From Wyeomyia smithii (Eukaryota > Arthropoda > Insecta > Diptera > Culicidae), in the NCBI RefSeq assembly GCF_029784165.1, contig NC_073696.1, positions 185,172,998-185,236,997 of the forward strand: a stretch of 64,000 nucleotides of DNA. Direction: 5' to 3'. A program made the position numbers and the translations under genes. The notes beneath the pieces are model-generated. The model was not told where the DNA came from and did no database searches. It saw only the letters and a program-made list of their open reading frames with translations. Numbering within the stretch: the stretch's first letter is position 1; the number at the start of each line of letters is the position of its first letter. Shown piece after piece: positions 42,750 through 54,558 of the stretch.

Positions 42750-42961
42750 AAAAAGCAATGCCTTGGTGCTACATTCCGTATCGGAATTCGACCTTCCGTT
42801 TTACTATACACAGACTTCGCAGCCGACTGTTGAGTGTACAGGACAATTGCGAGGCTAGCGCTACGATCCTACTGACACTAACAGTTTCTCCCGAGCCGGG
42901 ACTCGAACATACGTCGACTGGCTTTTTAGGCAAGCATCGTACTTCGAGACCAGCTGATAGA
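42750..42961 (-). mobile_element. tRNA-derived SINE, copy 3
   Basis: Minus strand: CAGCTGGTCTCGAAGTACGA (A-box region), ATGTTCGAGTCCCGGC (B box), AGGATCGTAGCGCTAGCCTC, then GAATGTAGCACCAAGGCATT and a short T-rich end. It is 212 bp and flanked by a 13-bp duplication with one mismatch. It is inserted into the coding region of the RTE element right after NHELYQIY. Confidence 0.88.
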
Positions 42962-42974
42962 TGTATATCTGGTA
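42962..42974. repeat. Target-site duplication of SINE copy 3 (right)
   Basis: TGTATATCTGGTA, pairs with 42737-42749. Confidence 0.85.
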
Positions 42975-45310
42975 CAACTCGTGATTCATGCGTCTGCGCC
43001 ACACTCCATCTTCCAATCTACTGCCAAGTATCGATCGCAGAACTTTACGCTCAAAAACTCCGGGCACTCGTCGATCAGCTATTTTGAGCGTCCATGCTTC
43101 ATGTCTGTAAAGGGCCACCCCAGGAGAATCAGCGTCCTATACAGCGTTAGTTTTGTGCGAGTTTGCAAACTACGCGACCCTAGCTGGTTACGTAGTCCGT
43201 AGGAGGCCCTTTTTGCAGCTGCAATGGAACTCATCGTTTCACTTCACGGCTCATATCGTTGTCACATGTCACAAGCGTACTAAGATAAACGAATTCATCA
43301 ACCACTTCAAATCTATCTCCACCTCAGCACCAACACCACGGGAACTCCCACGCTCCCTACCAGCTGCCCTGTACTTTGATTTGGTAGAGAATGATAAGTC
43401 CCAATCTCGCAGCTTCCCTCTTGGCACGAAGGCCTCCTCCAAGGGTCTATGGTCAATACCAAAGATATCAATGTCGTCCACGAAACCAAAGAGCATGTGA
43501 TATTTCGTGATAGTTGTACCGGTTCTTTGCACGTTTGCTCCTCGTACTGCATCTTTTAGAGCTAAGTTAAACAGTAAGTTAGAGAGCGCACCCCTTTGCT
43601 TCAGTCCATCTAATATTACGAATGCGGCTGATGTCTCGCCAGCTATCCGCATGCATGATTTCGATCCCTCCAGCGTCATGCGAATCAGCCTAATTAGTTT
43701 TGTCGGTAAATCGTGTTCCAGCATTATCTGCCACAGCTCGTTTCTTTTGATTGCATTGTTTGTCGCCTAAAAATCTACAAACTGATGGTGGGTCTGCAAG
43801 TTGTACTACCGGATCTTATCAAGGATCTGTCGCAGAGTGGAAATTTGATCCGTCGTGGAACGCCCCTGTCGAAAACCAGCCAGGTATTCGTCAACAAAGG
43901 ATTCCGTTAATGGTCTCAATCTGAAGAACAGCATACGGGAGAGCTCTGTATATGCGGAGTTAAGCAACGTAATGCCTCGATAGTTACTAAAATCCAATCG
44001 GTGGGCCTTCTTGTAGATTAGGCATATAAGGGTTTCCAACCAGTCGCTCGGCATTTGTTCATCCGCCCAGATCTAAAGTATGGTCTGATGAATCGCATAG
44101 TACAGCCGTTCGCTTCCCGTTTTTAAAAAATCGGCCGGGATACCATCCTTCCAGCGGCCTTGCCGTATTTCAGCTCCCTAATCGTCTCTTTGACCTCCTT
44201 TTGTGTTCCTGCTCTGCTCATCCAGCTCCTCACCGTTCAATGGCGCCTGAAAGTGCTCCTTCCACCTGGCTGCAACCGTCGGCTTATCAGTAAGCTGCGC
44301 GCATCGTTCCTAGAAAAATTGTCATGTGCGCTGGCGAGCACCTGCTCCACGTGCTCGCGCTTTTTCTGACGGTGGACTCTATTATCTGCAACCCTTCCTC
44401 CCTGTATATCTCTCTCTCTTCTGACGCGTAGCCGCAGTGATCCAGGTTCTTCTCGTCCGTTGCTCTCTGGAACTCGGCTTCAAACCAGCCGTTAGGCTGT
44501 CTTCCACGCGTCGTGCATACCATCTCTCTCGCCATCGTTTCGATGGCACCATGGATACTACTCCACAGCCCATTTATGTCTTCTACTCGTTCCTCTTGTT
44601 GTTCTGCGATCCGTTGATCTATCTCTCTGGCGAATGTTGAAACGCGTCGTCCTCTCTGTGTGAGATCTCAGCATGTTCGACAACCGTGCGCGGATCTTTC
44701 AAACGACGAGATAAAGGTCAGAGTCAATGTTTGCTCCCCGAAAAGACATAACATCAGTATCATCCGAAAAGTGCCGTTAGTCAGTACGTGATTGATCTGG
44801 GAGCAGGCTTCTCCATCTGGATGCTTTTAGGTGTGTTTCCGAATATTTAAACGTGAAAAAAAGGAGTTGATTGCACTGTAGTTGAAGGATTTGTCCTTAA
44901 TCCTTAGCATACATATACGGTCATCTGGGGACCTTCACCGGATGACTCTTGTTTTCCGAATTCTCAGCACTATAAAACCGACGTCCTGTTCCGCCATCGT
45001 ACTAGATGTGGTACTCGAAAGAAGTGCGAGCAATAGGGTCTACTGCACGGAATTCCCTTTCTCTGGAATTTGGCCACTGAACCTCCTGAATCGCTGCGAT
45101 TTTGACTCCCTGCCGCTGTAGTTCTCGAGCAAGACAGCCAGCTCGCGCCGGATTATTAAGAGATTGAACGTTCAAAGTACCCCATTCCCAATCGTTTACC
45201 TTAGTCTTTTTCCGTGCTCGTAGCCTAGGTCTTTGCCGATTGATCCGTTCCGTGTTTCGCTCCGGGTCAGACGCTGTTGTACGCCGCCCCAAATATGGGG
45301 ACACAGCCTC

Positions 45311-45548
45311 GTACGATTCCCTTCCCTGTCAGCATACGAGCAAAGTTTTCACCGGGGATCGGTTACCCAGATAACCAGAAATCATATAAAAATGGCGATA
45401 CAAATCGTATAAACAGCCAGTTATTATTGAAATTGTATAAAGTTCATGTTATGGGTCGTACAGTCCGTGATATGACTGTATATTGTTCTTCGTATAAATG
45501 CACAAAATAATCAGGTTTAATCGCAGTAGAGTTGTCTACAGTGCTAAG
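45311..45548. other. Short non-coding gap
   Basis: Sequence between the RTE element and the poly(A) end of the LOA-like element. Nothing recognised. Confidence 0.45.
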
Positions 45549-48500
45549 TTTTTTTTTTTATCTGTATGCCTGAAGGGCACTGGGTACTGAAATGTCACTG
45601 CGACATTCTTGCTGATTGTCTTTTGTGGCGGGCCCCGATTGCTGTGCACAAGTTACGGATTGCTCGTACTCTTGATGGAGTTCAACTGTTTTCTTGTAAA
45701 CCTGTACCCCAATTAGGTACAACATAGTTGATAAAACTAATGACCTGCTTGGGATTAGAGCTCCATACTTAGTATGGAGTTAAAAGGAAACTTCCTAAGA
45801 AGTTGTTCCTAGAGGAAGCAAGAGCTCCGCAAGAGCAAAGCAAATGCTCTGAACTCTCTGGTTCAGATTTGCAGAATCGGCAGGTGTCGTTCAACACTAC
45901 ACCGATTTGCTTTAAATGATAAAAAGCGAGACAGTGTCCGCTAAGGAGTCCCGTGATTATCCGTAGGTCACTACAATTTAGACTAAGTAGCTTTCTGGCG
46001 GTTCCAGGGTTCGGATAGATAAACTGTTTAGCTTGTCTACAACCCTGTGCCTGTTACCATTGGGATACTATTTCTAGCCTTTCCCAAGTTAGTAGTTCGC
46101 TTTTGATAGCGGAAATGGACGTATCCAGAAACGGCTCGGGGCCAATAAGCCGCTGAGCTGATCCCTGTCTTGCTAGGTAGTCAGCGTGTTCATTACCCTC
46201 GACTCCGCAATGTGCGGGCACCCAAAACAGAAAAACTGAATTCTGTCGGGAAAGTTCCCGTAGAGCATTCCCAAACAAGTTTGGGAGCGCATTTGACGGA
46301 CTGAAGTGCTAGTAGTGTTGCTTGACTCTCCGAGAATATACCGATTTTCGCATGTCTGTAGTTGCGTTGCAGACATATGTTTGCGCAGATATATATGGCA
46401 TATACCTCTGCTTGAAAAACGGGGGGCCATTTTCCCAGGGAAAACATTTCCCACATACCTGGTCCGTATATACCAGATCCCGTTAGGGATCCCATTTTCG
46501 AGCCATCCGTATAAAAACTGACGATGCCAGGTGGAAGATTAGGCCCTCCATTGTTCCACATAGTGCGGTTTGTTTTAATCACTCTATATGGAATATCCAT
46601 GTTGGTCCTAACGTCCATCCAGTCGGAGACTGTGCTTAATAGCGGAGTTAGTTTGAACTCCTTAAGTATACGAAGGTGGCCGATTTGGTCCCCTTCAAGT
46701 ATAGTTTTCCACCTTCGCAACCTTAGAGCACCAAGTTCTGCTTCCTTTTTCACATGAAAATGTAGAGGTAGTAGGCAAAGCATAGCTTCCATGGCTGCAG
46801 TTGGAGTTGTTCGCATAGCGCTGGTAACCGAAAGACATGCAAGTCTTTGAACTTTTTTGAGTTTGGCTTGCGCAGTCACTTCGTTCACCTTAGGCCACCA
46901 CACTAGGGCAGCATAGGTGATTCTTGGTCGGGCAATGGTCTTGTAAGACCAGAGTGCCAAGTCTGGTTTCAGTCCCCAGATCTTACCGAACAGAGTTCTG
47001 CAGGCCCAGATCGCTGAGATCGCTTTCTTAGCGGCACGATCCAGTTGTGCAAACCAGTTCAGTTTCTTGTCCAGAATAATTCCGAGGTATTTGACTACAT
47101 TGCTGAAGCCCAGTCTAACTCCATTCAGTATTGGAGGAGTGATGGAGATCTTCCTTCGTCTGCCGAATGGAATTAGGACTGTTTTTAAGGGATTTATGTT
47201 TAGACTCTCCTGTAAACACCATGACATGGTGGTATTCAGAGCCGTTTGCATTCGGCTCGACAGAGTTGCGTCATCTTTACCTCTGACGATGAGGACGATG
47301 TCATCGGCGTATCCAATGACCTCGTAACCAAACTGTGAAAGCTTGTTGAGAAGTGCGTCGACAACTAGTCACCATAACAAGGGCGAGAGAACTCCTCCTT
47401 GCGGGCATCCCTTGATAACTGACATTGTTACAGACGAATCTCCCAAGGTTGCTGTGATCACTCTGCTAGAGAGCATTGCGTGCATCCAGTTCCTTGAAGT
47501 GTGGTCGATTCCCTTATGAGAGAGAGCCGTATCAATTGATGCAAAGGACGTGTTATCGAAGGCCCCTTCAATATCAAGAAAGGCACATAGCGCCGTCCCC
47601 TGATAACTTATGGACTTTTCAATCAACGTCACTAAGCTGTGAAGAGCAGTTTCTGTTGACTTGCCGCTTTGATAGGCATGTTGGTTCCTATTCAGCGGGG
47701 AGTTCTTAAGAAACTCATCACGGATATATTTATCCATTATTTTCTCCATCAACTTGAGAAGTCAGACTTATGGGTCTGAAAGTTTTAGGTAGGGTTTTGT
47801 CCTTTCTTCCATCTTTGGGGATAAACATTACGTTCACCTTCAGCCAGTTATCTGGAATATGGTCCAGGTTAAAGCTGGCTCTGAAGAGGTTGATGAGTTC
47901 GGACATGATAACTGCGACCGATTTTTGTAGAAAGACGGGTAGTATGCCGTCTGGACCTGGAGACTTCATAGGGTCGAATGAGCTTAGAGCCCAACCTATT
48001 GAAGCTTCCGTGAACAGTCGACGGGCCAGCAGGATGGACTCCCGAGACGCCATATGTCTCGAATTGTCCTGCCGTGACCCATCACTATTCAGTTCTTCGG
48101 TCTCTGTCGATCCAGGAAAGTGGGTGTTCATAAGAACCTCCAGCGTTTCCTTGGTAGTGACAGTGAGGCATCCATCTTCTTTCCTCACTTTTCCTAAGCC
48201 GTTAGTATGGTCTTTGGACATCGCCTTTTGGAGCCGCGTAGCTTCCGGCAGAGTTTGGATTCTTTCACAGAAACTAACTCTGCATTTACGTTTAGCCTTG
48301 CGTAGCTCGGCGTTGTACTTAGTGAGGGACGCCCTGTAGACGTCCCAGTTAGACGTGACTTTTGCCCTGATTAACAACCGCCTAGTTTCCCAACAAAGGT
48401 CACAAAGTTGATCATTCCACCAGGGTACGTCACGGCATACTGACCGCTGTGTTAGTGGACAGTTTGCGTCGAAAGCATCCATGATTCTGTTTTGTAGATC

Positions 48501-48870
48501 ATTTGCTGCCGAATTCAGGTCAACTGAATTTCGAATGTTGCTGTAACTGAAAGTTCGTGAATCGATCAGGTGTTCCTTGAAGGATTCCCAATCTGTGTTC
48601 TTAGGATTTCTGAACAGCTCTCTTTTCAGAGGGTTAGCCTCTATATTAAAAACAATGTGTCTGTGGTCCGACAAACTAGGTTCATCGGAGACATGCCAAT
48701 TTTTAATCCTTTCAAAAATAGAGGCGCTACACTGAGTGAGATCAAGGACCTCCTGTCTGATAGCGCTGATAAACGTGGGGTTATTCCCTACATTACATAC
48801 ATTGACATCGTTAGAAGTAAGGTATTCAAGTAGGTACTCACCCCTAGTGTTGGTGTCCGAGCTGCCTTAG
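45549..48870 (-). mobile_element. LOA-like non-LTR retrotransposon, 5'-truncated
   Basis: The poly(A) end is the T-run at 45550-45559. About 500 bp of 3' UTR follow, then RNase H, reverse transcriptase and the C-terminal half of an endonuclease. It stops near 48870, where endonuclease similarity ends without an ORF1. CPQGGVLSPLLW in motif B plus a C-terminal RNase H fit the LOA/R1 group, which includes known mosquito elements. Exact clade is an inference. No perfect target duplication was found. Confidence 0.82.
46054..48870 (-). pseudogene. LOA-like endonuclease-reverse transcriptase-RNase H, broken
   Basis: Endonuclease end: EYLLEYLTSNDVNVCNVGNN, VLDLTQCSASIFERIKNW and SLSDHRHIVF. Reverse transcriptase: SPGPDGILPVFLQKSV, CAFLDIEGAFDNTSF, VIKGCPQGGVLSPLLW, GYEVIGYADDIVLIV. 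RNase H: SFYTDGSKM, FQAEVYAIYI, IFSESQATLLAL, WVPAHCGVEGNEHADYLAR. Lesions: a frameshift near 47755, an in-frame TGA at 47369-47371 (W-stop-LVVDALL) and a frameshift near 46275. The third RNase H acidic position is E (FSES) where D is usual. Confidence 0.88.
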
Positions 48871-49286
48871 CTTAATTGCAGTGCATAATTGTAGAATTTC
48901 TTATTTGTGTGATCCACGTTGACATTGATAATCTTTGGAAACTCCTATAATAATGGTAAGAGGATTGCATAATGAATTTTATACAATTTACTTTCTCGTG
49001 ACAGTACAATAATAGACGATTTTACTATTACGAAACATAAAATCGTTGAGTAGTAAAGAATGATACCATTTCTATGTCAAATTTAATCCGAAATAATTTT
49101 TCCTTTTCAGCAACTCTGGTATTTAAAATCTAGTTCCTAAAAGATTTAAAGAATTGAGTATCAAACATGAACGTAGTTTTGACTAAAAGAAAAATCATCA
49201 AAAGAAAAAAAAATAGCACATACAGTTGGGTTTTACAAAAACATGGGTAACGCCTTGAAAGATTTTCTTATGTTTGTTGATTGCAG
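48871..49286. other. No gene recognised
   Basis: AT-rich, nothing assignable. Confidence 0.45.
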
Positions 49287-50055
49287 TTGGTCGGTGTCGG
49301 TGTTAAGTCAGACAGGACACGGTGACATTTTGGTTATTTCGAGAAAAACGAGTTTGAAATTTACTATTCTGTGAATTTTGAAGATTTCCATTCCATGACT
49401 AGGTAAAGTTGGTCCACTCTGACTGAACAAAAGAATGATATGTAATAAGTTGGTTCATTGTGACTGATCAATTGAAAAAATATTCATAGCCAATCAATCG
49501 AACAGTTAAAAAGTTTAAAAATTTTATTTTTTGCTTATTCAGCACCAAAAATAATACAAGTTATATAAAATGTAATTGAACAAACTCAATGAATGTTTTC
49601 GCAACCATCCTCTCTCACTATATTGAATGTCTGAATACTATAAAGTGTTATATATAGTCAGCGTAGCGATAGCAAAATTCGTCAAAAAATACATTCAAGT
49701 ACATTACTGGGTGTAAAACATACATGATTCCGATGAATGATGAAAAAAAGTATCCTCTAATAAAGAGAAATCCAAAATTCGCTTGAATATTTGTCTATTT
49801 GCTGCTTTTTGCCAACATGTGACTGGGTTTTAGTTGCCAATAACCTAACACTTGGTTCGTTCGGACTGCACACTGTGATTGCTTTTCTTTGATCATTCAG
49901 AAAAAAAAGCCATAAGTTTTGTTATTTGAGAGGAGAATCAACTCTGGTTGTTGTGTGATGTAGCCTAAGTAAATCTTGATTCAATGCTATCATTAACTCG
50001 TTTTTTCCAATTTTGCGACTTGGTTCAGTCTGACTTAACACCGACCAATCGCTCG
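49287..50055. mobile_element. Inverted-repeat element with GGTGTTAAGTCAGAC ends, about 770 bp
   Basis: Left end TTGGTCGGTGTCGGTGTTAA and right end (inverse) ATTGGTCGGTGTTAAGTCAG share GGTGTTAAGTCAGACNGNAC. Subterminal relatives occur inside: AGTTGGTCCACTCTGACTGA at about 49406, AGTTGGTTCATTGTGACTGA at about 49449, and CTTGGTTCGTTCGGACTGCA at about 49852. Non-coding. Superfamily not determined. Confidence 0.65.
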
Positions 50056-50137
50056 AACCGTGTATGAGGCAATATTGAGTTACATATTGACATCAGAGTC
50101 TAGATAGATTAGGGTTTGAAGACAATAAGTGACATTA

Positions 50138-50880
50138 TACAGTGACATGCGTTCGTTTAGACGCACCATGTTTTACATAGGTTTTTCTTTTCAAAACTAA
50201 TTGAATTTTGAATGTCATCACTGATTTTTATTCGTTATCATAAACTAAAACAAAAAGCATCATTTCTTAAAAAAAAAAGTGCACTTGATAGAATGAAAAA
50301 TGCGAAAAATTGAAAACAAGCTGATGCATTCGTTCAGACGCACCTCAAGTCAACGTAGTAAAAGCTCAAATTTTCTGAGTCAATCAGTTGGCTAATACTT
50401 TGTAGCTCCTCCCTTATTCTTATTCAAATACTCTTTTGGACATTGAATTGACAAAGTTATGGAGAGTATTTACAGAGATTTGTTGCCAGCATGAACGTAT
50501 GCATGATTTAAGGTCATTTACTGTGTTGAACTGGTGCCCATTGGCGTAAACTCTTGCAGCCAATATACCTCAGAAATTCTCGATCGGGTTGCAATGTGGA
50601 CTACATGCTGGCCAATCAAGTGCGTTGATGTCTTTTTCAGAAAATCAGGTCTTGATTTGTTGAAAAACATGAATAGAAGCGTCGTCTTGCTGGTATACAA
50701 CAGGTTCATCCAAACCAAAACGTCTTCCAGAAGCTCACAGTAGTAGCTGGAATTCATTTTTGGTGGTGATCCAGTAGACAGGAAGCTTTTCGCCATAAGA
50801 AAAACCCCCCTATACCATAACCGTTCATCCTCCAAAATTAAATTTACCGGTTTCTACGGTTAAGGGCGTTCAACAATACT
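50138..50880 (-). mobile_element. Tc1-like transposon relic, 5'-truncated
   Basis: Left end TACAGTGACATGCGTTCGTT is a typical TA-CAGT Tc1 terminus. A repeat of GCATTCGTTCAGACGCACC sits 180 bp inside at about 50325. It encodes the C-terminal half of a transposase on the minus strand. No right terminal repeat was found, so the promoter-side half is missing. Confidence 0.75.
50395..50860 (-). pseudogene. Tc1-like DD34E transposase, C-terminal half
   Basis: The minus strand reads FGGxTVMVxGGFSYGEKLPV (with a frame change), YQQDDASIHVFQQIKT, a stop, FSEKDINALDWPACSPHCNP, IENF, a stop in the W position, GILAARVYANGHQFNTVNDL. Counting from QQD to the E of PIEN gives 34 residues, the Tc1 spacing. 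The first catalytic aspartate region is not preserved. Two stops and at least one frameshift make it inactive. Confidence 0.82.
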
Positions 50881-51700
50881 AGATAAAATTCGTTGACACG
50901 CAGCATCGTAAAATGACTCTGAGGATAGAGAATAGGAGCAGTGATCGGAACATTGGGGGTTTGAGGCTGAACACAGGCCTAGTAAAATATAATAAAGAAA
51001 AATGCCGCATTCAACCCCAATCTATTAAATAAAAATCAGTTGGCGTTTCACTTGAAATAGAATCAACGGATTTGAATGATTCCTTCTGTGTTTGTTTTGT
51101 TCTGAACTTCGACGAGTTAATAAGTCATGAAAATAACAATTATCAACTGATAAAGTTAAAAAAAAATAAAATCTTTTTTCGCCTTTTCCCGCCATTTACT
51201 CCAAGAACAACGTCATTAGATTTAGGAGTAATTTCGGATACTTTTACACATTTATCAATTTTATATTATTATGGCCAAAACTGGTGCTATGGCCAAAGCC
51301 GGTTCTTCTACCCTACTTTGCTAGTTTAAGATTTTGCACATTTGATAGTAAGTTAGTCGCATATGCAATAATTACAGCCTAAAGCTTTACCAGTATTCAT
51401 CATAGAAATACTGAGTAGCCAAACCGTATTAATTTGGAGTCCTCTCTGCACTGATTAAGAGAATCTCGCAAACAATTGTTTTGAGGCATAGATTTTGTTT
51501 AATGCAACGTAACTAAGGATAATGATGCTTCAAATGGTTTCATGTGACTCATAAGTTTGCGAAGTTTAAACTTACAATTGTGTTGACCAAAAATAGGGTG
51601 ATTGCACGTAGCGTGAAATGTAAATAATTTATCGAACATTGTTGTGCGGTACGCACATTATTCCGAGATTACAATACATTCGCTCCCACTGTGCCTGCTG
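50881..51700. other. No gene recognised
   Basis: AT-rich. The 85-codon frame at 51072-51329 resembles nothing known. Confidence 0.45.
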
Positions 51701-54300
51701 ATGTTTCAACGGGTAAAATGTCATTCCAGCGAATCGGCAGCAAAACGTAGAAGCATCGAATTTTACCACGAGACCAGATAAAAATTGATCGCACTTGAGC
51801 GTCTGGTACGCTCCGCGGTTGGTTTTTTGTTTGTCGGGGCAAGTAATAGCGGGACTGTGGTGTACAATCGCCTTCTTGTGCGTTATAGTGCCTGGGTTGG
51901 CTGTGTTGCGCCAGACGTTTGTCGCTGGCCTAGCCCCAGCTCATTCTCAAAACGAAAGGACCTCGCCAAAGCACGCACACAGTCCATTTTTCCCTGCTGC
52001 CGCTGCTAGTGATTTCTTATCGGTGAGAGCGTGAGGGCTCTGCTGACACGAACGGGGTGAACTTTTATACGGGAGAGTACTTTCACGAATTCTAGAGAGC
52101 ACTCGATAGGGAGTGTGCATTTTTTTCCCTCGGAAGCTGTGAACGCTACGGGCTAGTACTATGAATCATGAAATGTTGACTCGAAAGGGATGATTTTTGT
52201 TTCGGAAGTTTGCTATCGTCAGAATGTTTGATGAAACTTGATAAATTGTACTCGATCGTTGGTCTAGTATAGTTTTGTTATGTTCCATTATTTGCGTTTT
52301 TCGGAAAATATTACAATTTTCTCAGACACACCTGTACAGCAGTCCACAAGGGGACACTCCCTTTACTGTGTCTGCAAGGAAAAAGAGCGTGAGAGCGGCG
52401 GTCTGCATCCAACATTTTGCAAGTCCATGGGTGCGCGTGAATGTACTGCAGACCTGCGCAGTTGCGCGGCTACTGATCTTTTCTCAGCCATCTCCAGTTG
52501 CCTTTGAGCCCGCGGATTGATGAAATCGCTCGACTGTTTGTTACGATTGCGATTTGTTGTCATATTAGATAATTTTTGTTAAAATTATTATAATTAACCT
52601 AGCTCAATAAGGTAATTGATTCGGTATCGGAAAGCAGTGATCGGCATGCCGAAAGCTGAGCGGATGCAGCCCGAAGAAACCTCCCTTGCCGAACGTGGTT
52701 TGTGAAGACCAAAGTGAAGAAGGAAAAAAACGGAACCTGTACGTGTGTCTCTGCGGTGTGAGCCCCGTGCTCTGAAGTGTATGGCAATGTTTAGGCAGTG
52801 CTGCTGACGAATACTGTTTCATCTAACCCGAAAAACTCGAGCCACACCGCAACCGATGGCAAATTTCAGCAAAATTCGTCCCAGAAGCTAGAGGCGCGTG
52901 ATTGTTGGTTTTGTTTGATAAACGTGCAGAAATTGGGGGTAGCCAGTGAGTAGCGAAGATAACGAAAAATTGGGGCGATCCCCTCGAGTCACAAAAGAAT
53001 AGTTTGCGAAATGCACGATTGCAATTGGAAAACGAGCTCGAAATGATGTGGTCAAAAAGAAAGTTTACGGAAACCTAGCATTACATGGATTACAAAACAG
53101 TGCTTGATGCGGTGAAAGGAATGCCTCCAATTCATCAAGTACAAAAGGCAGAGTCAATATAGTGCTGGAGGCGAAAGTGTTCGAAGAAAAAAGTAAAGAA
53201 GTGCTGGAAGAAGCCGTTAGGAAGCTGTTGGTCGCTGTCCGAAATCAGAGAAAAACAAAAAAATAGAAACATACTAATGCGGTTTGGATATAAAAAGGTG
53301 AATCTCACAACTGTGGGTCATATCAACATATGGATTGTTGAGCAGGATAAATGCTTAGAGAAGAAGATGTAGTAGTAGCAACTAGCAGATAGCAACTCCC
53401 AAATATTGCTACCGTACATTATTCATTCGTTCATTACCTGTAGCATCCTGGGTGACTGACGCAGTCCTGACTTTCTACGTGATCCCTAGCACAACGTTCA
53501 CCAGTCGGAAATCATTCAGCATTCTAACCATGTAGCACTAGAACACCCAGAGGCAGGTAGAAGAAAAACATTTCTGTGCAAGTTCTTTTTCGGTCGGCAG
53601 CAGATTAAGGCGTGCTTCAATACGTTGCTAGGGCAGAAGGAAAGGTTCCGAAATAACAACAGGAAAAGCGAACCGAATTATTGTCTGCTTTCCAATCTGT
53701 CGATGGGTGGTTGTGCGGGTGGGGTGAAAATGATTTGTTCTTCTATGGCCAGCGGAGGTTTGATTCGTCACTCACCGTCTTCTCGATGCGAGTTTGCTTG
53801 TATTGTTGCCGTTCAAAGTTTTAAATTTTATTATTGCAGTTGGGATTTTTTTTTGCAATTTTCGAAGTTTTCAATTCCTCGTACTGTTTGAGAGAAAACA
53901 CGAGGGAATAAAATCAAAATAGTATTGTACGATGAATACAAACTAAATTATTCTGGTTCAATTGGCAAGAATCTGTTGAGATAACGTTTAGTCAGCAGCA
54001 CTGTTGATGACGTTAGCAATGCTGCAAAATTCTTCCGTCGTGGGGGTGCTAACGATGTTTGTTCGCTTTAAAATTCCTTCGTGATACAAACAGTGAATGT
54101 TGTTCTATTGGTGAAGAATGACTTTAGCAGCGATGTAAAACAGTGCATTGAGACATCGCCTGCAGAAACGACAAAGATAGGAGGAAATTATTTTCATAGC
54201 GTAGAAAGGGCGTGATTAGCCAGGAAGACACGAGAGCAGGTTATGTGCAATGGCAGTAATTTGATGTACAATTAAAATGTGGCTGGAAAGTTACCGTGTT
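51700..54300. other. Repeat-poor, locally GC-richer region; possible host non-coding exon or promoter
   Basis: No transposon ends or relics were recognised over about 2.6 kb, unlike the rest of the window. Composition is more balanced at 51770-52060 and 52380-53100. Only short frames exist (88 codons at most, 53625-53891), so if transcribed it would be largely untranslated. A host 5' UTR or promoter is a guess that fits; an unrecognised old element is the alternative. Confidence 0.25.
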
Positions 54301-54456
54301 GAGCAGCTTTTTTACTGCTAAACGATAAGAAGTATCTGGTTTCATTTCTGCTTATATACATTTCTTTTAGTATTTAAACCTATTCCTTGCTAGTGATGAT
54401 GTGTGAACTGAATTTGATCTTTTTATACAAACAGTAAAAATTGAACCATTTATTTA
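54301..54456. other. AT-rich spacer
   Basis: Nothing recognised between the repeat-poor region and the small TTAA element. Confidence 0.4.
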
Positions 54457-54558
54457 TTAACCCTCTAGCTCCAATAAATACTAAAAGAGTGTTTATAATG
54501 ATTCATGGTGGTTTTACTGAAACCCGTCTAGAAATTAACTTGTGCACTAGAGGGTTAA
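54457..54558. mobile_element. piggyBac-type mini element, copy 1 (94 bp between TTAA sites)
   Basis: TTAA at 54457-54460 is followed by CCCTCTAGCTCC. The other end is GTGCACTAGAGGG followed by TTAA at 54555-54558. TTAA duplications with ends beginning CCC are diagnostic of the piggyBac group. The sequence is too short to code. Confidence 0.82.

Larger units (their letters stand above)
42576..45304 (-). pseudogene. RTE endonuclease-reverse transcriptase, broken
   Basis: Pieces in order on the minus strand: endonuclease WGTLNVQSLNN and GVKIAAIQEVQW (45304-45002), with HPDGEACSQINHVL near 44815; linker GRQPNGWFEAEFQRATDEKN (44535-44287); reverse transcriptase LICLIYKKAHRLDFSNYRGI and EYLAGFRQGRSTTDQI (44054-43806), then LKQRGALSNLLFNLALKDAV and FGFVDDIDIFGI (43724-43269). 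The usual FADD motif reads FVDD. The tail is RKVLRSILGSRLEDGVWRRRMNHELYQIY (43118 onward; split here only by the SINE), followed beyond the SINE by GHVAKMPEEKAPET. Confidence 0.85.
42560..45310 (-). mobile_element. RTE-type non-LTR retrotransposon, frameshifted, with a SINE inside
   Basis: The minus strand carries endonuclease (45304 to about 44640), a linker and reverse transcriptase (about 44130-43270) and a C-terminal MNHELY region. It has no RNase H and no ORF1. The SINE at 42750-42961 splits its last coding block. Several frameshifts and stops make it inactive. It belongs to the same broad group as the relic at 16.9-18.85 kb. Confidence 0.85.
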
